From Companilactobacillus suantsaicola (GTDB lineage Bacteria; Bacillota; Bacilli; Lactobacillales; Lactobacillaceae): a stretch of 64,000 nucleotides of DNA. A model generated the notes under the pieces. It did no database searches and was not told the origin of the DNA. It saw only the letters and a program-made list of their open reading frames with translations. The position numbers and the translations under genes were made by a program. Location of the stretch: contig NZ_RKLY01000013.1 of NCBI RefSeq assembly GCF_004745525.1, positions 1-64,000 on the forward strand. The letters run 5' to 3'. Position 1 is the stretch's first letter. Each line of letters begins with the position of its first letter. Shown here piece by piece: positions 9,211 through 17,557 of this stretch.

Positions 9211-9265
9211 CAAAAAAGAGGATCTTACTTATTGCAGTAGTTACTGCGGTTTTAGTAAGATCCTC
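9211..9265 (-). terminator. Long hairpin terminator for the MFS transcript
   Basis: GAGGATCTTACT (9218-9229) pairs with AGTAAGATCCTC (9254-9265) over 12 bp, with an inner GCAGTA/TACTGC stem (9234-9247). Read on the minus strand it is followed by TTTTTTG (complement of 9211-9217). It lies about 330 bp downstream of the MFS stop, so repeat copy C would be inside that gene's mRNA. Confidence 0.7.
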
Positions 9266-9396
9266 AATCATTTTCTATTAAATTAATTCAATTGAACTAT
9301 TGAAATGCAATAATATATCCAGACTATAAACCAGTTCTCCATTTATCCTAAATAGAATTTATATTCATTTCAGAATTTACAGAAATATTGCAAAGA

Positions 9397-9570
9397 ATCG
9401 GATCTAGTCTGGAGCAACAGCTCTGGGAAATGCTCAGCCGTGAAATTTTGGTTAGTGCTTTAGCACTTACCAAAAGACCAATCTTGGAGACAATTCCCGC
9501 TTTTGGAATTGGCTTCAAGTTGCGTCCACCGCGTTCCAGCGTTTCCCAGAGCTGTTGTGGAAGACGGCAT
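9397..9570 (+). repeat. Palindromic intergenic repeat, copy C
   Basis: Outer arms 9415-9434 and 9538-9557 pair along all 20 positions, with one T-G wobble. Hairpin 1 is 9446-9475 (TTTTGGT...ACCAAAA around a TTTA loop) and hairpin 2 is 9483-9519 (cttggag...cttcaag with CAATTCC/GGAATTG inside). It ends 22 bp from the stop of the convergent MFS gene. Confidence 0.88.
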
Positions 9571-9591
9571 CTAATCACTAACCATCATATC

Positions 9592-10824
9592 TTATAACTT
9601 TTTCTTTCGTGAATGTAAATGCGTGAATACCCAAATGAAATTGATCAATGCCAATCCACTTGTACTGATGAAAACAGCTGAATAACTCAACGCACTGGTA
9701 ATGTACGAACCAAGCAGTGGCCCGCAGACGTTACCGACTGATTGGAAGGACTGGTTGTAACCAAAAATTCGACCAGTATACTTAGAATCAGTGTACTTCG
9801 CTAAAATAGTTTGCACTTGCGGAACTAGACAGGCATCAGAAATACCGACTAAGAAACGCAAGATAGCTAGCTGCCAAACGTTAGTAACAAACGCCTGGGG
9901 AATATAAACCAAAATGGCAAAAATTAATCCGCCGACTAAAATCTTTCCCGTACCAATTTTATCACCCAAAGCCCCAAGCCTTGGAGCGGCAATAATATTT
10001 GCGATACCAGGCATCGCAGCAATCACTCCGGCCACTAAAGTGACTTGACTTGAATTGTGCATCAGCTGTTTGACGTACAAACTGATGATCGGGTTGATTG
10101 AATTATTAGAAGTTTGAATAATCATAGTTGTAACAAACATTGCTAAAATTAGATTGGGATTTTTCAAGTTGTGGAAAATTTCTTTAGTTGATTCTTCTTG
10201 CCCCTTAGGAATAGGTTTGAAATCTTCTTTAATGAAAATTGTTACCAAAATAAAAGCAGTGAAAAGTAGTGAACCGGTTATCATGAATGGAATTCGATAA
10301 CCAAAATATTGTGCGATAACCCCGCCGACCAGTGGTCCTAATAAAGTTCCGGAAATTACGCCGGTATTCAAGGTACCCAAGGCTTTTCCACTTTCAGATC
10401 TGGGAGCTGTTGAGGCAATTAAAGTGTTGGCATTACTAACGAATCCTGAGAAAACACCTTGCAGGAGTCGTAAGACAACTAATTGCCAAGGAGCAGTTAC
10501 GAAGGCCTGTAGGAAAATAACAATCGCCATACCTAGTGAAGCTCGAATCAGCATTAACTTCCGACCTTTTCGATCAGCAATTTTCCCCCAAATTGGCGAG
10601 ATAATTGCCATGACTAAGAAGGTCGATGAAAAAGCAATCCCGTTCCAGATCACCAGTTGACTTTTTGTGAAATTACCTAACTGGTTAATGTATAATGGCA
10701 TAAAAGGTGTTATCATACTAAAGCCAATACCTGATACGAAGGTACTAAACCAAAGAACTATCAGATTTTTTCTCCAATAATTATTCGGTTCGGGAGTATC
10801 ACTTGTACTAGATGTCATATACAT
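9592..10824 (-). CDS. Major facilitator superfamily multidrug efflux transporter
   Basis: A protein of about 410 residues with the twelve hydrophobic segments of an MFS drug:H+ antiporter. The first helix begins LIVLWFSTFVSGIGFSMI, and the loop 2-3 motif A is GKIADRKGRK. The two halves are similar, with a longer central loop (FKPIPKGQEESTKE). It is most like the MdtG/TetA-type multidrug pumps of lactobacilli; the substrate is unknown. Candidate starts behind aaagga are ATG 10824 and ATG 10818; a TTG at 10827 is too close to the site. It is divergent from murF and convergent with rpmE2. Confidence 0.88.
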   Translation of the reverse strand: MYMTSSTSDTPEPNNYWRKNLIVLWFSTFVSGIGFSMITPFMPLYINQLGNFTKSQLVIWNGIAFSSTFLVMAIISPIWGKIADRKGRKLMLIRASLGMAIVIFLQAFVTAPWQLVVLRLLQGVFSGFVSNANTLIASTAPRSESGKALGTLNTGVISGTLLGPLVGGVIAQYFGYRIPFMITGSLLFTAFILVTIFIKEDFKPIPKGQEESTKEIFHNLKNPNLILAMFVTTMIIQTSNNSINPIISLYVKQLMHNSSQVTLVAGVIAAMPGIANIIAAPRLGALGDKIGTGKILVGGLIFAILVYIPQAFVTNVWQLAILRFLVGISDACLVPQVQTILAKYTDSKYTGRIFGYNQSFQSVGNVCGPLLGSYITSALSYSAVFISTSGLALINFIWVFTHLHSRKKKL

Positions 10825-10907
10825 CAAATCCTTTCTAAGTATTTAAGTATACTCTTTCTTAGATGTACTTTTAAAAAATAATTTTTCAAAATTAAGGAAG
10901 TTTATTT

Positions 10908-12269
10908 ATGAAGATGAAGTTAAGGGAAGTTTATTCCGCATTAAAAATTCAAAACGAAAACGTGGCTGACGTTGAGATCACAGGGGTTTGTTTCGACAGT
11001 CGTAAAGCCAAAAGTGGCGATTTATTTTTTCCGCTAAAAGGTGAACGTGACGGACATGAATTTATTAATAGTGCGATTGAAAATGGAGTCAGTGCAACTA
11101 TCTGGCAAAGTGATCACGAAATTCCTAACGACAAAATACCTTATGTAGTAGTAGAAAATGTTTCAGAGGCTTTTGAAAATTTAGCTAAATATTATTTGCA
11201 AAAAGTCAATCCCAAAGTTGTTGCTGTGACAGGGAGTAACGGTAAAACAACTACTAAAGATATGATTGCAAAGATTTTGAGTACAAGCAATAATGTTGCC
11301 AAAACGCCACAAAACTTTAATAATGAAATCGGTGTGCCATACACAATTTTGAATATGCCAACTAATACTGAGGTACTAGTTGTTGAAATGGGAATGGACC
11401 GTTTTGGCCAAATCGACCATCTAAGTGACATCGCTCATCCCGATATTTCCGTCATTACCATGATTGGCGAAGCGCACATCGAATTCTTTGGTACTAGAGA
11501 CAAAATTGCCGATGCCAAAATGGAAATCACCAATCACTTGAATGAAGACGGAGCTTTCGTCTATAACGGTGATGAACCATTGTTGTTAGAGCGTGCGAAA
11601 AAAGTAAATCAACGTCAAATGACATTTGGCAATCACGCAACTAATGACCTGTATGCAACTGAAATCACTCCAGGTAAGACGACAACTCATTTCAGAGTCA
11701 ATCTCTGGCCTGAACTTGATTTTGAGATCCCAATGATGGGTGAATACAACGTTAGTAACGCTCTAGCTGCCATGGAAGTTGGTCGACTTTCACACATTAA
11801 GCCTGCTGCAATGCAACAAGCTTTAAGTGAACTCTTTGTGACTGCCAATCGGACTGAATGGCTCAAAGCTAAAAATGGAGCTGATATTTTAAGCGACGTT
11901 TACAATTCCAATCCCACTGCCGCAATCGAAGTTTTGAACAGCTTGAAAGATATCAAGACTGGTCGCAAACTGATTGTCTTAGGTGATATGTTGGAATTAG
12001 GCGATGCTTCTAGAAAACTCCACGAATCATTAGCCGACTCAATTGACCCAGAAAACTTCAGTAAAGTCTATTTGATTGGTGACTATATGAAGTTTTTGCA
12101 AGCCAAGTTGAGTGACAAGTATGATTCAACCAATTTGTTTTGGTACAAAAAAGACCAACTCAGTGAATTAACAGCAGATTTAAAGACAGAATTACAACCA
12201 AATGACACCATTTTATTAAAAGCAAGTCATGGAATTCACTTAGAAAACGTTTTACATGAACTAATTTAG
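10908..12269 (+). CDS. murF: UDP-N-acetylmuramoyl-tripeptide--D-alanyl-D-alanine ligase
   Basis: The 453-residue cytosolic Mur ligase adds D-Ala-D-Ala (or, in some lactobacilli, D-Ala-D-Lac) to UDP-MurNAc-tripeptide, completing the precursor. The N-terminal domain has FDSRKAKSGDLFFPLKGERDGHEF, the substrate-binding SR segment of MurF. The ATP P-loop GSNGKTTTK is at about 108-116, followed by the Mur-ligase NFNNEIGVP and VVEMGMDRFGQI motifs, and YNSNPTA in the C-terminal domain. It starts at ATG 10908 behind aaggaag. It stands 84 bp before cshA, a pairing common in lactobacilli. Confidence 0.96.
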   Translation: MKMKLREVYSALKIQNENVADVEITGVCFDSRKAKSGDLFFPLKGERDGHEFINSAIENGVSATIWQSDHEIPNDKIPYVVVENVSEAFENLAKYYLQKVNPKVVAVTGSNGKTTTKDMIAKILSTSNNVAKTPQNFNNEIGVPYTILNMPTNTEVLVVEMGMDRFGQIDHLSDIAHPDISVITMIGEAHIEFFGTRDKIADAKMEITNHLNEDGAFVYNGDEPLLLERAKKVNQRQMTFGNHATNDLYATEITPGKTTTHFRVNLWPELDFEIPMMGEYNVSNALAAMEVGRLSHIKPAAMQQALSELFVTANRTEWLKAKNGADILSDVYNSNPTAAIEVLNSLKDIKTGRKLIVLGDMLELGDASRKLHESLADSIDPENFSKVYLIGDYMKFLQAKLSDKYDSTNLFWYKKDQLSELTADLKTELQPNDTILLKASHGIHLENVLHELI

Positions 12270-12278
12270 TCGTGTCAA

Positions 12279-12307
12279 TTGAGATTGTTCATGAAACATG
12301 GTAGAGT
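12279..12307 (+). promoter_or_regulatory. Candidate promoter of cshA
   Basis: TTGAGA (12279-12284), 17-base spacer and TAGAGT (12302-12307) in the murF-cshA gap. The -10 box is only fair (4 of 6). Confidence 0.45.
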
Positions 12308-12352
12308 AGGTAGATTGTTATTTTATCGTGTTTTAAAAAATGGAGGACATTT

Positions 12353-13873
12353 GTGAAATTTAAAGAATTAGATTTAGATCCCAGATTACTGAGCGCTATC
12401 AATGAAGCCGGTTTCGAAGAAACAACACCCATCCAAGCTCAAACTATTCCGCTAGTTATGACTGGAGCCGACGTAATTGGTCAAGCTCAAACTGGTACAG
12501 GAAAGACGGCAGCCTTTGGTTTACCAATTTTAAATGCCGTTGATACTCAATCAAGCAACATTCAAGTATTGATTATCTCACCAACTAGAGAATTAGCTAT
12601 TCAAACACAAGAAGAACTTTATCGCTTAGGTAGTGAAAAGAAGGTTAAGGTTCAAAGTGTTTATGGTGGATCAGATATTAGAAGACAGATCCGTGCCTTG
12701 AAGAATCACCCTCAGATCGTGGTTGGTACTCCCGGAAGAATGCTTGACCACATCAACCGTCACACCTTAAAACTTGGCAACGTTAAGACAGTTGTACTTG
12801 ACGAAGCTGATGAAATGTTAGATATGGGATTCGTTGAAGATATTGAAAGTATCCTTTCTAACGTACCGAATGAACATCAAACATTGCTCTTCTCTGCTAC
12901 AATGCCAAAGCCAATCATGAAGATTGCTGACAAGTTCATGACAGATCCTAAGGTTGTTAAGATCAAGTCAAAAGAATTGACTGCTGACAAGATCGAACAA
13001 TACTTTGTTAAAGCAAAAGACTTTGAAAAGTTTGACTTAATGACAAAACTCTTCGACGTTCAAGCACCAGAACTTGCTTTGATTTTTGGTAGAACAAAGC
13101 GTCGTGTTGATGAATTGACACGTGGTTTAAAGGCTCGTGGTTACAACGCTGAAGGTATCCACGGTGACTTATCTCAAGACAAGCGTACTAGCGTATTGCG
13201 TAAATTCAAAGCTGGTAAACTTGATTTTCTAGTTGCTACTGACGTGGCTGCCCGTGGATTGGATATTTCAGGTGTATCACACGTTTATAACTATGATATT
13301 CCTCAAGATCCTGATTCGTATGTTCACCGTATTGGACGTACAGGACGTGCCGGACACTCTGGTGTGTCAGTAACTTTCGTTACACCAAACGAAATGGGTT
13401 ACCTACGTACAATCGAAAACTTAACGAAGAAACGTATGGAACCACTTGCTCCACCAACTGATAAAGAAGTTCTTAAAGGACAATTAGAATCAGTTAAACA
13501 AGATATCAAAGATACTTTGGAACATGACAAACACTTGGATCGTTTCGATTCAGCTGTTCAAGAATTGTTGGCAGAGTACTCACCAGAAGATATCGCTCGT
13601 ATTTTCCTAAGTGAATCAATTAAGGATGCTCAAACTGTTCCAGTTAAGATTGCTCCTGAAAGACCACTTCCATCACGTAAAGTTAGTCATTCAAGATCTG
13701 GTCATGGTCGTCGCGGTAAGTATAATAACCACCGTGGTGGCGACAACAACCATCGTCGTAGAAGAAATGATCGTCGTGATCATGGTGAAAAACGAGATGG
13801 CAAGAAGCGCGAACATGACAACAAACGTAATGGTCGCAGCAAGAAGTCATTCAAGATCAGAACAAATCTATAA
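12353..13873 (+). CDS. cshA: DEAD-box ATP-dependent RNA helicase CshA
   Basis: A 506-residue helicase that unwinds RNA in ribosome assembly, mRNA decay and cold adaptation. Helicase motifs appear in order: the Q motif ([10 protein letters not shown]), motif [13 protein letters not shown] in [16 protein letters not shown], and [10 protein letters not shown]. The last 70 or so residues are Arg/Lys/His/Gly rich, a basic tail that binds RNA. The start is GTG 12353 behind tggagga. A strong terminator follows, then a repeat-filled gap. Confidence 0.96.
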   Translation: MKFKELDLDPRLLSAINEAGFEETTPIQAQTIPLVMTGADVIGQAQTGTGKTAAFGLPILNAVDTQSSNIQVLIISPTRELAIQTQEELYRLGSEKKVKVQSVYGGSDIRRQIRALKNHPQIVVGTPGRMLDHINRHTLKLGNVKTVVLDEADEMLDMGFVEDIESILSNVPNEHQTLLFSATMPKPIMKIADKFMTDPKVVKIKSKELTADKIEQYFVKAKDFEKFDLMTKLFDVQAPELALIFGRTKRRVDELTRGLKARGYNAEGIHGDLSQDKRTSVLRKFKAGKLDFLVATDVAARGLDISGVSHVYNYDIPQDPDSYVHRIGRTGRAGHSGVSVTFVTPNEMGYLRTIENLTKKRMEPLAPPTDKEVLKGQLESVKQDIKDTLEHDKHLDRFDSAVQELLAEYSPEDIARIFLSESIKDAQTVPVKIAPERPLPSRKVSHSRSGHGRRGKYNNHRGGDNNHRRRRNDRRDHGEKRDGKKREHDNKRNGRSKKSFKIRTNL

Positions 13874-13912
13874 TATAAACAATAATTATTGAAAATATAA
13901 TAATTATTATCG

Positions 13913-13946
13913 AGGCAAGGTAAATCAGTTTACTTTGCCTTTTTTG
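13913..13946 (+). terminator. Terminator of cshA
   Basis: AGGCAAGGTAAA (13913-13924) pairs with TTTACTTTGCCT (13929-13940) over 12 bp with one G-T pair and a 4-base loop, followed by T. Confidence 0.9.
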
Positions 13947-13995
13947 TTACAGTAAAATAACTAGAGATAGGCTTTTTGTTTGGGTAGTGGTTGGG

Positions 13996-14168
13996 TGCCG
14001 TCTTCCGCAACAGTCCTGGGAAACGCTGGAACGCTGTGGGCACAACTTGAAGCCAATTCCAGGACCGGGAATTGTCTCCAAGATTGGCCTTCTACGTAAG
14101 CGCTAAAGCGCTAAGTAGAATTTCACGGCTGAGCATTTCCCAGGACTGTTGCTCCAGACTGGATAACG
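13996..14168 (-). repeat. Palindromic intergenic repeat, copy D
   Basis: Minus orientation. Outer arms 14008-14027 and 14132-14151 are complementary at 19 of 20 positions, and the exception is a G-U pair when read in the family's own orientation. Inner hairpins are 14046-14082 and 14090-14120. The arm sequence (CAACAGTCCTGGG) differs from copy C (CAACAGCTCTGGG) with matching changes in the opposite arm. Confidence 0.88.
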
Positions 14169-14465
14169 TCATTTTTGCTGTATCTCAGTAAATTCTAAAA
14201 TTGGATAGTGGGGTTATCCTCTATTTTTTGTTCTAGGGTTCGTTCTTTTACTTGTGTGGTTACGAGGTACTAAAAAATGGAGTCAGCTGGAATAACAATT
14301 CTTTTGTTATATTGCAATAAATTCAAAATTTGAATGGTGGGATGGTGTTTCCTTATTTTGACTGATTGTTGATTATTATGGAAAAGGAAAGCCATAAAAG
14401 CCAAAGAAACATTCGCCAATCGAAATAGAGAACACCATTTTTAAAAGAATGGAAAGTGAATAAAC
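14169..14465. other. Gene-free AT-rich spacer with two diverged direct repeats
   Basis: No supported gene. The segments 14181-14229 and 14310-14359 share a pattern (TAT...TAAATT...AAA.TT..A..GTGGG.T..T...TATTTT), so they look like an old tandem duplication of repeat flank. The end of this stretch (aatggaaagtgaataaaccatagatcc) recurs in front of copy F, so the repeated unit extends to about 14440. Confidence 0.45.
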
Positions 14466-14645
14466 CATAGATCCGTTATTCAGCCCGGAATAGCAAAGCC
14501 GATTTGGCTCAGTGGTGAAATTTCACTTAATGCTTTAGCATTTAGTGAAAGGCCGAGCTTGGAAATGCCGCGCACTTTGCGGTAGTTTCAAGTCGTGCCC
14601 ACCACGTTCCAGCCAAAATCGGCTTTGCTATGGAGGACGGCATAC
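14466..14645 (+). repeat. Palindromic intergenic repeat, copy E
   Basis: Outer arms 14491-14509 and 14611-14630 are complementary apart from one bulged T. Hairpin 1 (14521-14550) is TTTCACT...AGTGAAA around TTTA; hairpin 2 is 14558-14592. It is the closest relative of copy F (35990-36171), including 35 bp of left flank, and may be recently duplicated. It ends 145 bp before acpS. Confidence 0.9.
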
Positions 14646-14789
14646 TTCTCCAACCAACAAAAATTACCAAAAACCACCAAATTCTATATTTTTTATAAAT
14701 CAGACTGCAAAAAATTGAAAACTGTGCTTTACTTCAGTTGTAGTCTTTTCAATTTAATGTTTTTGAAAAAATTATTCTGAGAGGTAGAT

Positions 14790-15149
14790 ATGATTAAAGG
14801 AATAGGTATTGATATTGCTGAAATCAGTAGAGTAGAACAAATTTACGGTCGTCATCCGCGCTTTTTGGAGAAAATTCTTAATGAAGATGAAATTGAAGTT
14901 TTCAATAATCTTCGAACTCCTAAGGCTAAAATGACTTATTTGACCGGTCGATTTTCTGTAAAAGAGGCTTTTACTAAGGCTATGGGTACCGGCTTGGTTG
15001 GAATCGGTTTTCATGACTTGAGCGTTTTGAATCATGAATCCGGTCAACCGTATATTAAAACGGAACTCTTTAAAGGTAATATTCACGTATCAATTTCTGA
15101 TACAGATGAACTAGTAATAACTGAAGTTATTCTAGAGGAGGAAAATTAA
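14790..15149 (+). CDS. acpS: Holo-[acyl-carrier-protein] synthase
   Basis: The 119-residue enzyme transfers 4'-phosphopantetheine from CoA to acyl carrier protein, needed for fatty-acid synthesis. Family motifs are GIGIDIAEISRVE at the N-terminus, with the metal-binding Asp, and GRFSVKEAFTKAMGTG near 53-68, with the conserved Glu and Lys. The start is ATG 14790 behind gagaggtag. It lies 2 bp before alr, the usual acpS-alr pair of Firmicutes. Confidence 0.96.
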   Translation: MIKGIGIDIAEISRVEQIYGRHPRFLEKILNEDEIEVFNNLRTPKAKMTYLTGRFSVKEAFTKAMGTGLVGIGFHDLSVLNHESGQPYIKTELFKGNIHVSISDTDELVITEVILEEEN

Positions 15150-15151
15150 AC

Positions 15152-16264
15152 ATGTTACCATCAATCCATCGTCCAGCATATGTGGAAGTAAATCTAACTA
15201 ACTTAAAACAAAATTTGCAAAATGAATTAAACGCCGTACCAAAGGGGACTAAAGTCTTTGCGGTGGTGAAGGCTAATGCCTACGGTCACGGATTAGTCAA
15301 AGTAGCTAAGTCAGAAATTGAGTTTGGAGCTGCTGGACTTTGTGTTGCAACTTTAGATGAAGGCCTAGAGATTCGAAATAGTGGCGTTAGTGCTCCAATT
15401 CTAGTTTTGGGTATAGTTCCCGTCGAATATGCTAAAGTAGCCGCACGGGCTGATATTTCGCTAACTGTGGGTAATTTAGATTGGCTAGAGGTTGCTGTGA
15501 AGTTGCATGTAACTAATTTGAAAGTTCATTTAGGAATTGACAGCGGAATGGGTCGAATTGGTTTTCAAGAAAAAGCTGATTTGATTGAAGCTTGCAACTT
15601 TTTGAATGACCATCAGGATGCCTTTATTCCTGAAGGTTTGTTCACTCACTTTGCTACAGCAGATAGTCCTGATGAAAAATACTTTGAAAAACAAGTCCAA
15701 GATTTCAAAGAAATGACCAGCGATTTGCCTACTAAATTTACTTATGTTCACTGTGCAAATTCAGCTACAGCCCTTTGGCATCAAGATTTAGCCGTTAATA
15801 TGGTTAGATATGGCTTGGCTTTATACGGTTTGAATCCTTCAGGAACCGACATTACTAAGTTGCCATTTGAGTTGGAACCAGCATTGAGTCTTTATTCAGA
15901 ATTAGTTTTTGTGAAAAAAATCAAAGCTGGTCAAAGTGTTGGCTATGGGGCAACTTATACTGCTAAAGAGGATGAATGGATCGGTACGATTCCAATCGGC
16001 TATGAAGATGGTTGGTTAAGAAGAATGCAAGGCTGCGATGTCTTGATCAATGGTGTTCGTTGCCAAAGTGTCGGTCGAGTTTGCATGGATCAATTCATGG
16101 TTCGTTTGCCAAAAGAATTACCAGTTGGCACCAAAGTAACTTTGATCGGTAAAGATGGCGATGAAGAAATCACCGCAACTGATGCAGCTAAATATGCTGA
16201 TACAATTAGCTATGAAATTCTTTGCTGCTTGAGTGAAAGATTACCAAGAGTTTACAAATACTAA
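15152..16264 (+). CDS. alr: Alanine racemase
   Basis: The 370-residue PLP enzyme interconverts L- and D-alanine for cell-wall synthesis. The PLP lysine is Lys40 in VVKANAYGHG. The second catalytic residue is the Tyr of GYGATYTAKE, and MVRYGLALYG and GRVCMDQFM are typical. It starts at ATG 15152 behind gaggagg and is probably transcribed with acpS, ending at the terminator at 16294. In many lactobacilli a mazF/pemK-type toxin gene follows alr; here nothing does. Confidence 0.97.
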   Translation: MLPSIHRPAYVEVNLTNLKQNLQNELNAVPKGTKVFAVVKANAYGHGLVKVAKSEIEFGAAGLCVATLDEGLEIRNSGVSAPILVLGIVPVEYAKVAARADISLTVGNLDWLEVAVKLHVTNLKVHLGIDSGMGRIGFQEKADLIEACNFLNDHQDAFIPEGLFTHFATADSPDEKYFEKQVQDFKEMTSDLPTKFTYVHCANSATALWHQDLAVNMVRYGLALYGLNPSGTDITKLPFELEPALSLYSELVFVKKIKAGQSVGYGATYTAKEDEWIGTIPIGYEDGWLRRMQGCDVLINGVRCQSVGRVCMDQFMVRLPKELPVGTKVTLIGKDGDEEITATDAAKYADTISYEILCCLSERLPRVYKY

Positions 16265-16293
16265 AAAATCACAATATAGAAAATGATTCAAAA

Positions 16294-16324
16294 AGTCCGT
16301 CACGTTTAGAGACGGGCTTTTTTT
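16294..16324 (+). terminator. Terminator of acpS-alr
   Basis: AGTCCGTC (16294-16301) pairs with GACGGGCT (16311-16318), followed by seven T. Confidence 0.85.
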
Positions 16325-16330
16325 GCTGGC

Positions 16331-16359
16331 TTGAGATTATTTTTTATACATGATATGAT
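16331..16359 (+). promoter_or_regulatory. Promoter of ald
   Basis: TTGAGA (16331-16336), 17-base spacer, TATGAT (16354-16359), with TG at 16351-16352 (extended -10). Confidence 0.65.
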
Positions 16360-16406
16360 ATATTATATTGATAAAAAAATCACAAATCAAGGGAGGACTG
16401 TTTTTT

Positions 16407-17513
16407 ATGCAAGTTGGTATACCAAAAGAACTAAAGAACCAAGAAGAAAGAGTGGGTGCAACCCCTGATGGAGTTGCTAGTCTGGTTAATTCCGGCAATA
16501 AAGTCTTAGTTGAAGATGGTGCGGGAATTGGTTCAGGTTATACTAACCAACAATATATTGATGCTGGAGCAAGTATTGAAAGTGTTGAGGATGTTTGGAA
16601 ATCGGAAATGATCATTAAGGTCAAGGAACCGATTGCTTCAGAGTATAAATACTTCAGAGAGGATCAAATAATTTATACTTATCTACATTTGGCCGCTAAT
16701 AAGCCACTGACAGAAGCACTATTGAAGAGTAAAACAACTGGAGTCGCTTATGAGACGATGGTTGGTGAAAATGGCGGTTTGCCATTGCTCTTCCCAATGA
16801 GTGAAATTGCTGGTCGCATGGCTGTTCAAGTCGGTGCGCACTTCTTGGAAGAACCACATGGTGGTAAAGGATTACTTCTAAGTGGTGTTCCGGGTACTAG
16901 AAAGGGTAAAGTAACCATTATTGGTGGTGGTACAGTTGGTGTCAATGCTGCTAAGATTGCCATTGGTATGGGTGCTGACGTCACACTTCTAGATATTAAT
17001 GTGGACAAACTAGTCGAAATTGAGAACATCTTCGATGGTAAGATCAAAACAGAAATGTCTAATGAACAAAACATTGCAAATTGTGTTAAAGAATCTGATT
17101 TAGTAGTTGGAGCCGTATTGATTCCGGGGGCATCAACGCCGAAATTAGTTACTGAAGAAATGATTGCTTCAATGGAACCTGGGTCAGTCGTAGTAGATAT
17201 TCCAATTGACCAAGGTGGCTTGTTTGAAACTTCAACTCATGCGACGACCCATGAAGATCCTGTATACGTCAGTCATGGAGTAGTTCATTATACCGTTGCT
17301 AATATTCCGGGTGCAGTTCCTAAGACTGGTACACAAGCGCTCTCAAGTCAAACGATTCCTTATGCAGTAGAAATTGCTGATAAAGGTATTGTCAATGCGT
17401 CAATCAATAAAACAATCAGAACTGGTGTAAATACTTATCAAGGTAAATTGACTGAACAAGCTGTTGCTGACAGTTTGGGGATGGAATATACTCAGTTATC
17501 AAACGCCTTGTAA
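16407..17513 (+). CDS. ald: Alanine dehydrogenase
   Basis: A 368-residue NAD-dependent alanine dehydrogenase, which interconverts L-alanine and pyruvate plus ammonia. Seen: MQVGIPKELKNQEERVGATP with the substrate Arg, MIIKVKEP with the catalytic Lys, YTYLHLAANKPL with the catalytic His, and the dinucleotide fold GGGTVGVNAAKIAIGMGADV. The start is ATG 16407 behind ggaggac; the upstream in-frame ATG 16368 lies before that site. It has its own promoter and terminator. Placed beside alr and ldh, it links alanine and pyruvate pools. Confidence 0.94.
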   Translation: MQVGIPKELKNQEERVGATPDGVASLVNSGNKVLVEDGAGIGSGYTNQQYIDAGASIESVEDVWKSEMIIKVKEPIASEYKYFREDQIIYTYLHLAANKPLTEALLKSKTTGVAYETMVGENGGLPLLFPMSEIAGRMAVQVGAHFLEEPHGGKGLLLSGVPGTRKGKVTIIGGGTVGVNAAKIAIGMGADVTLLDINVDKLVEIENIFDGKIKTEMSNEQNIANCVKESDLVVGAVLIPGASTPKLVTEEMIASMEPGSVVVDIPIDQGGLFETSTHATTHEDPVYVSHGVVHYTVANIPGAVPKTGTQALSSQTIPYAVEIADKGIVNASINKTIRTGVNTYQGKLTEQAVADSLGMEYTQLSNAL

Positions 17514-17522
17514 AATAAAAAA

Positions 17523-17550
17523 AGTCGACCTAATGGTCGGCTTTTTGTTT
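17523..17550 (+). terminator. Terminator between ald and the convergent CBS gene
   Basis: AGTCGACC (17523-17530) pairs with GGTCGGCT (17535-17542), followed by TTTTGTTT. The stem also lies just after the minus-strand CBS gene stop and could serve both genes. Confidence 0.8.
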
Positions 17551-17557
17551 GGGTAAA

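Larger units (their letters stand above)
8866..9396. other. Gene-free stretch with decayed repeat pieces between rpmE2 and the MFS gene
   Basis: No reading frame here has a ribosome-binding site or a recognisable product. The AT-rich flank at 8876-8920 (ttgttttcca...tttagaaat) recurs at about 9110-9150, next to the degenerate repeat copy at 9031-9135, so the flank belongs to the repeated unit. A ggaggacgg word at 8982-8990 resembles a repeat end. A strong minus-strand terminator lies at 9211-9265. I see nothing else. Confidence 0.55.

Noticed and set aside
8669-9591. Insertion sequence remnants
   Set aside because: No transposase fragment in any frame, and the repeat ends are not flanked by obvious target duplications.
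8654-9597. Open frames of 60-80 codons at 8654-8890, 9051-9281, 9348-9578 and 9388-9597
   Set aside because: They lie on the palindromic repeats, lack ribosome-binding sites, and exist on both strands because the sequence is self-complementary.
13611-13892. Second frame over the 3' end of cshA
   Set aside because: It is a by-product of the Arg/Gly-rich repetitive codons of the CshA tail.
8687-14645. CRISPR array
   Set aside because: The repeats are about 175 bp, in both orientations and irregularly spaced; there are no short uniform repeats with spacers and no cas genes.
14595-14780. Open frame of 61 codons before acpS
   Set aside because: It starts inside repeat copy E and has no ribosome-binding site or recognisable product.
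16265-16406. A mazF/pemK toxin gene behind alr, as found in many lactobacilli
   Set aside because: The gap holds only a terminator and the ald promoter; no toxin or antitoxin frame exists.
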